Origin: Pampus argenteus
Lineage: Eukaryota; Chordata; Actinopteri; Scombriformes; Stromateidae
Assembly (NCBI GenBank): GCA_036937835.1
Contig: CM072878.1
Span: 517,001 to 581,000 of the forward strand
Direction of reading: 5' to 3'
Length of the DNA stretch: 64,000 nt
Of this stretch, positions 60,887-64,000 are shown in pieces (the stretch's first letter is position 1; every line of letters starts with the position of its first letter). The notes under the pieces were generated by a model. That model did not search any database and was not told where the DNA came from. It worked only from the letters and a program-made list of their open reading frames with translations. The position numbers were made by a program, and so were the translations under genes.

Positions 60887-62108
60887 CACTCACCGGCCAC
60901 TTTATTAGGTACACCATGCTAGTAACGGGTTGGACCCCCTTTTGCCGTCAGAACTGACTCAATTCTTGGTGGCATAGATTCAACAAGGTGCTGGAAGCAT
61001 TCCTCACAGAGTTTGGTCCATATTGACATGACGGCATCACACAGTTGCCGCAGATTTGTCGGCTGCACATTCATGATGTGAATCTCCCGTTCCACCACAT
61101 CCCAAAGATGCTCTATTGGATTGAGATCTGGTGACTGTGGAGGCCATTTGAGTACAGTGAACTCATTGTCATGTTCAAGAAACCAGTCTGAGATGATTCC
61201 AGCTTTATGACATGGCGCATTATCCAGCTGAAAGTAGCCATCAGAAGTTGGGTACATTGTGGTCATAAAGGGATGGACATGGTCAGCAACAATACTCAGG
61301 TAGGCTGTGGCGTTGCAACGATGCTCAGTTGGTACCAAGGGGCCCAAAGAGTGCCAAGAAAATATTCCCCACACCATTACACCACCACCACCAGTCTGAA
61401 CCGTTGATACAAGGCAGGATGGATCCATGCTTTCAGGTTGTTGACGCCAAATTCTGACCCTACCATCCGAATGTCGCAGCAGAAATCGAGACTCATCAGA
61501 CCAGGCAACGTTTTTTCCAATCTTCTATTGTCCAATTTCGATGAGCTTGTGCAAATTGTAGCCTCAGTTTCCTGTTCTTAGCTGAAAGGAGTGGCACCCG
61601 GTGTGGTCTTCTGCTGCTGTAGCCCATCTGCCTCAAAGTTCGACGTACTGTGCGTTCAGAGATGCTCTTCTGCCTACCTTGGTTGTAACGGGTGGTTATT
61701 TGAGTCACTGTTGCCTTTCTATCAGCTCGAACCAGTCTGGCCATTCTCCTCTGACCTCTGGCATCAACGGGGCATTTCCGCCCACAGAACTGCCGCTCAC
61801 TGGATATTTTTTCTTTTTCGGACCATTCTCTGTAAACCCTAGAGATGGTTGTGTGTGAAAATCCCAGTAGATCAGCAGTTTCTGAAATACTCAGACCAGC
61901 CCTTCTGGCACCAACAACCATGCCACGTTCAAAGTCACTCAAATCACCTTTCTTCCTCATACTGATGCTCGGTTTGAACTGCAGGAGATTGTCTTGACCA
62001 TGTCTACATGCCTAAATGCAATGAGTTGCCGCCATGTGATTGGCTAATTAGAAATTAAGTGTTAACGAGCAGTTGGACAGGTGTACCTAATAAAGTGGCC
62101 GGTAAGTG
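60887..62108 (-). mobile_element. Tc1-like DNA transposon, complete ends
   Basis: 1222 bp with matching ends: CACTCACCGGCCACTTTATT on the left and, reverse-complemented, CACTTACCGGCCACTTTATT on the right. Both continue AGGTACACC and are flanked by TA duplications (60885-60886 and 62109-62110). Length and ends are typical of fish Tc1 elements. The transposase it carries is described separately. Confidence 0.95.
60919..61960 (-). pseudogene. Tc1-like transposase with one frameshift
   Basis: The N-terminal frame (61960-61496) has the paired-like HTH region: KGDLSDFERGMVVGARRAGL, ISETADLLGFSHTTISRVYR. The C-terminal frame (61428-60919) holds the catalytic part: GGGGVMVWGIFSWHSLGPL, FQLDNAPCHKAGIISDWF (second Asp) and QSPDLNPIEHLWDVVE (Glu). 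The first catalytic Asp (WSDES context) lies in the shifted stretch between the two frames. The shift is explained by one extra A in the six-A run at 61511-61516. Total length near 340 residues fits the family. The damage is minimal, so the copy is probably young. Confidence 0.92.
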
Positions 62109-62110
62109 TA

Positions 62111-63183
62111 TATATTAACTGTACAGACATGAGAATGGTATCTTCTTAATTTATACTAGAAAATTATGAATGTACAGTTCTGGACAGCATCATTGGCATC
62201 CATGAAAATTATGTACATCTTGTGAAACATCTCCTGAAAAAATGAAAGTAGTGAAACAGCAGCTTGGTACAGAACAGAAAATGATGATAACATAATAACA
62301 ATACATAGTAAAAAACTGAAAGACTGCCACTGATATCAGCACCCTACCTACCAATCATTTTGAAAAAAATAATACATTTGACTCACCTGTGATAAATTAG
62401 CTCCCATGACTTGATTTAGCAAATGAATGATGACTTTTCCCTTTTTCACAATGGTGAAGACAAGGGAGCTGTCTGAGAGTATCACAAGTGCACCAAACAC
62501 AAGACCTCTAAAGGTTACAAGACCATCTCCAATGCCCAAGTTTTTTGCTAAAGCATAAAATCATGTGATTCACTTCACAAAAGATTAGCCAGAATTTGTA
62601 AGCTAGCCTGTTCTTTTCAAAATGGTGGTGATGGGGCAAAGAGAGCCAAAGGCCATGAGGTAATTTGATCCAATGGTTCAAACTAACCATCAGGGCTCAA
62701 CACCCCTTGACTAGATGGTGAGAGCAGCCATGACGTCAAGGGTGGACCAAGCGCAGTGGTAATACTAACAGGTCAACACTGAGGAAATGTCATGAAAAAG
62801 GAAAAGAAAGGAAGGAAAATGAAGAAAAAACAATAAGGTACAGCAGAAGCAAAGAGAGTTAGCAGACCGTGTCAACAACAGGGTTCTTGCACCATTTTAA
62901 AAGTCAAATTTAATGCTTTTTAAGACCTTTTTAAGACCTCAACAAATATAATTTAAGACCCAAAAATGTCGGTAGAAAATATTAATTTTATTGTAAACAC
63001 AATAAAACACGCAGTCTCTTCTTTCCAAATAAGGAGAAGGAATAATAACACTTCCAACATTTAAAACAGTCTCGACTGTAAATAAGTCCTCCAAACAGTC
63101 TGTCCCAAGCCTGAAGGTTGACAAATAATGTACATAACTGAAACCAATCAACAGAGAGGTCCATTGTACATCCCAAATTCTCC
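62111..63183. other. Non-coding, with 3' flank of a transposon gene
   Basis: No gene seen. The stretch 62895-62965, with AAGACC repeated in TTTTTAAGACC, resembles a fish repeat that often follows the transposase-like sequence found just to the right. Confidence 0.4.
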
Positions 63184-63745
63184 TCAAGACATGTGGTGTA
63201 GCTCCATCACCCTCTTCTCAATTTCACGGTCTAGATCCATCAACTCCCCTCTCTTGTCCTTGCATCTTTTTCTCATGGAGTTGGATTTAGTGATGAGTTC
63301 TGCCATCTTGGTCCCTGCTGTATTCTCAGCCTTCTCTGCAAGGCTATCTGCATCCTTCTCTAGAGTTTCGCACACAGTTGAGATTGTTCTTCTTTTCTTG
63401 CGTAGCTCTTCAAGCTCATTTTCAGCCCCTTTTCTCTTGTCCCTCTGTTTTGTCTTTTCCTTTTTCTTCCTCTCATCTTCCAAGAAGATCCGGTACCAGC
63501 TGCGTGCAGTTGCACACTCATTTAGTAGCTCTTTAGTCAGTGGCACTTTGACCACTCCACCACACCCTCACATAGTCGCAGATCAGTCTCTGTGAGACTA
63601 TAGTGTCCTCATTCATATTGTACATCTCCACCTCCTTGTTTATGGAGAATCCACGCTCCACAGTAGCTTGTCCATGGGACAGAAGCAGCAGCTTTTCCAC
63701 AAAGCTCCAAAGTTCTGCATATCTATAAAAATGGGAAATTATCAA
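63184..63745 (-). pseudogene. Transposase-like C-terminal fragment
   Basis: The first minus frame (63745-63533) reads ELWSFVEKLLLLSHGQATVE and RGFSINKEVE, then SQRLICDYV. This resembles the C-terminal dimerisation segment of hAT-like transposases found in many repeated fish proteins. The frame shifts near 63555. The next frame continues with a Lys/Glu-rich coiled-coil (EDERKKKEKTKQRDKRK, ELEELRKKRRTISTV) to a stop at 63184. The upstream catalytic part would be beyond the right edge or in another exon. The exact superfamily is unsure. Confidence 0.5.
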
Positions 63746-64000
63746 TTTAATGTGGCAAGAAAAAAATACTACTACTCGTCCTATAAATGCAATGGAAAAT
63801 TTTGCATTATTTTCTATAGGTTTACTAACTGGTTAAATCATGTATTCTGTGCTAAAATACAACATATCTACAACGTTGCTTCACTCGGCATCTCTATTTA
63901 CAGCTCATTAGCCCTTACGTGAATGTTTACTGTTGCTATGGCAACAAGTGACAGCCGAAGTTAACAGCTGTTACCTACATCACCAACAACCCGTGAAGTC
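63746..64000. other. Right edge, nothing recognised
   Basis: AT-rich sequence without a supportable feature. Confidence 0.4.

Overview
This is nuclear DNA of a ray-finned (teleost) fish. Supporting signs are spliced vertebrate genes with GT-AG introns, fish-type middle-subunit ferritin, slow skeletal troponin T, and a dense load of fish-style repeats: L2/Rex1-like LINEs, Tc1, hAT and pogo-like elements, and long GT, GATA and GGAT microsatellites. All exon models below were read by eye from splice sites and reading frame. Identities come from remembered family sequences, not from a search.

Layout. At 1-2.9 kb lie inverted LINE 3' ends, a decayed hAT element and a palindromic MITE. At 3.0-10.3 kb (minus) are the first nine coding exons of kat7 (HBO1, MYST histone acetyltransferase); the catalytic part lies beyond the left edge. 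An 871-bp CpG- and ETS-motif-bearing gap separates it from aldh16a1 (plus, 11.2-19.4 kb, 17 exons, 796 aa). Then come a 416-bp alternating purine-pyrimidine repeat bounded by inverted arms (20.06-20.47 kb) and a LINE (21.8-23.5 kb). A complete ferritin M gene follows (24.1-25.7 kb), with a TATA box, a canonical iron-responsive element and several NF-E2/antioxidant-type motifs. The stretch 25.9-36.2 kb is mostly non-coding, with a pseudogene, a Rex1-like LINE and a 1.67-kb satellite of 25-bp units. Next are a synaptotagmin (syt5-like, plus, 36.2-44.3 kb, 406 aa) and slow skeletal troponin T (tnnt1, minus, 47.3-53.7 kb, 14 coding exons, 271 aa). The last two exons of pih1d1 (minus, 59.3-60.1 kb) are followed by a gag-like scrap, a nearly intact Tc1 element (60.9-62.1 kb) and a transposase-like fragment at the right edge.

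The genes are ordinary, unrelated housekeeping and tissue genes and form no operon-like system. Neighbourhood signals are informative: syt5 next to tnnt1 matches the vertebrate SYT-troponin pairing, and aldh16a1 and pih1d1, direct neighbours in human as I recall, are here separated by about 40 kb. The most interesting signals are four NF-E2/MARE-type 10-mers clustered within about 4 kb around ferritin, a candidate 15-nt microexon in the synaptotagmin, three consecutive frame-neutral mini-exons in tnnt1, the higher-order 25-bp satellite, and the hairpin-forming alternating repeat at 20 kb. I found no clearly new biological system.
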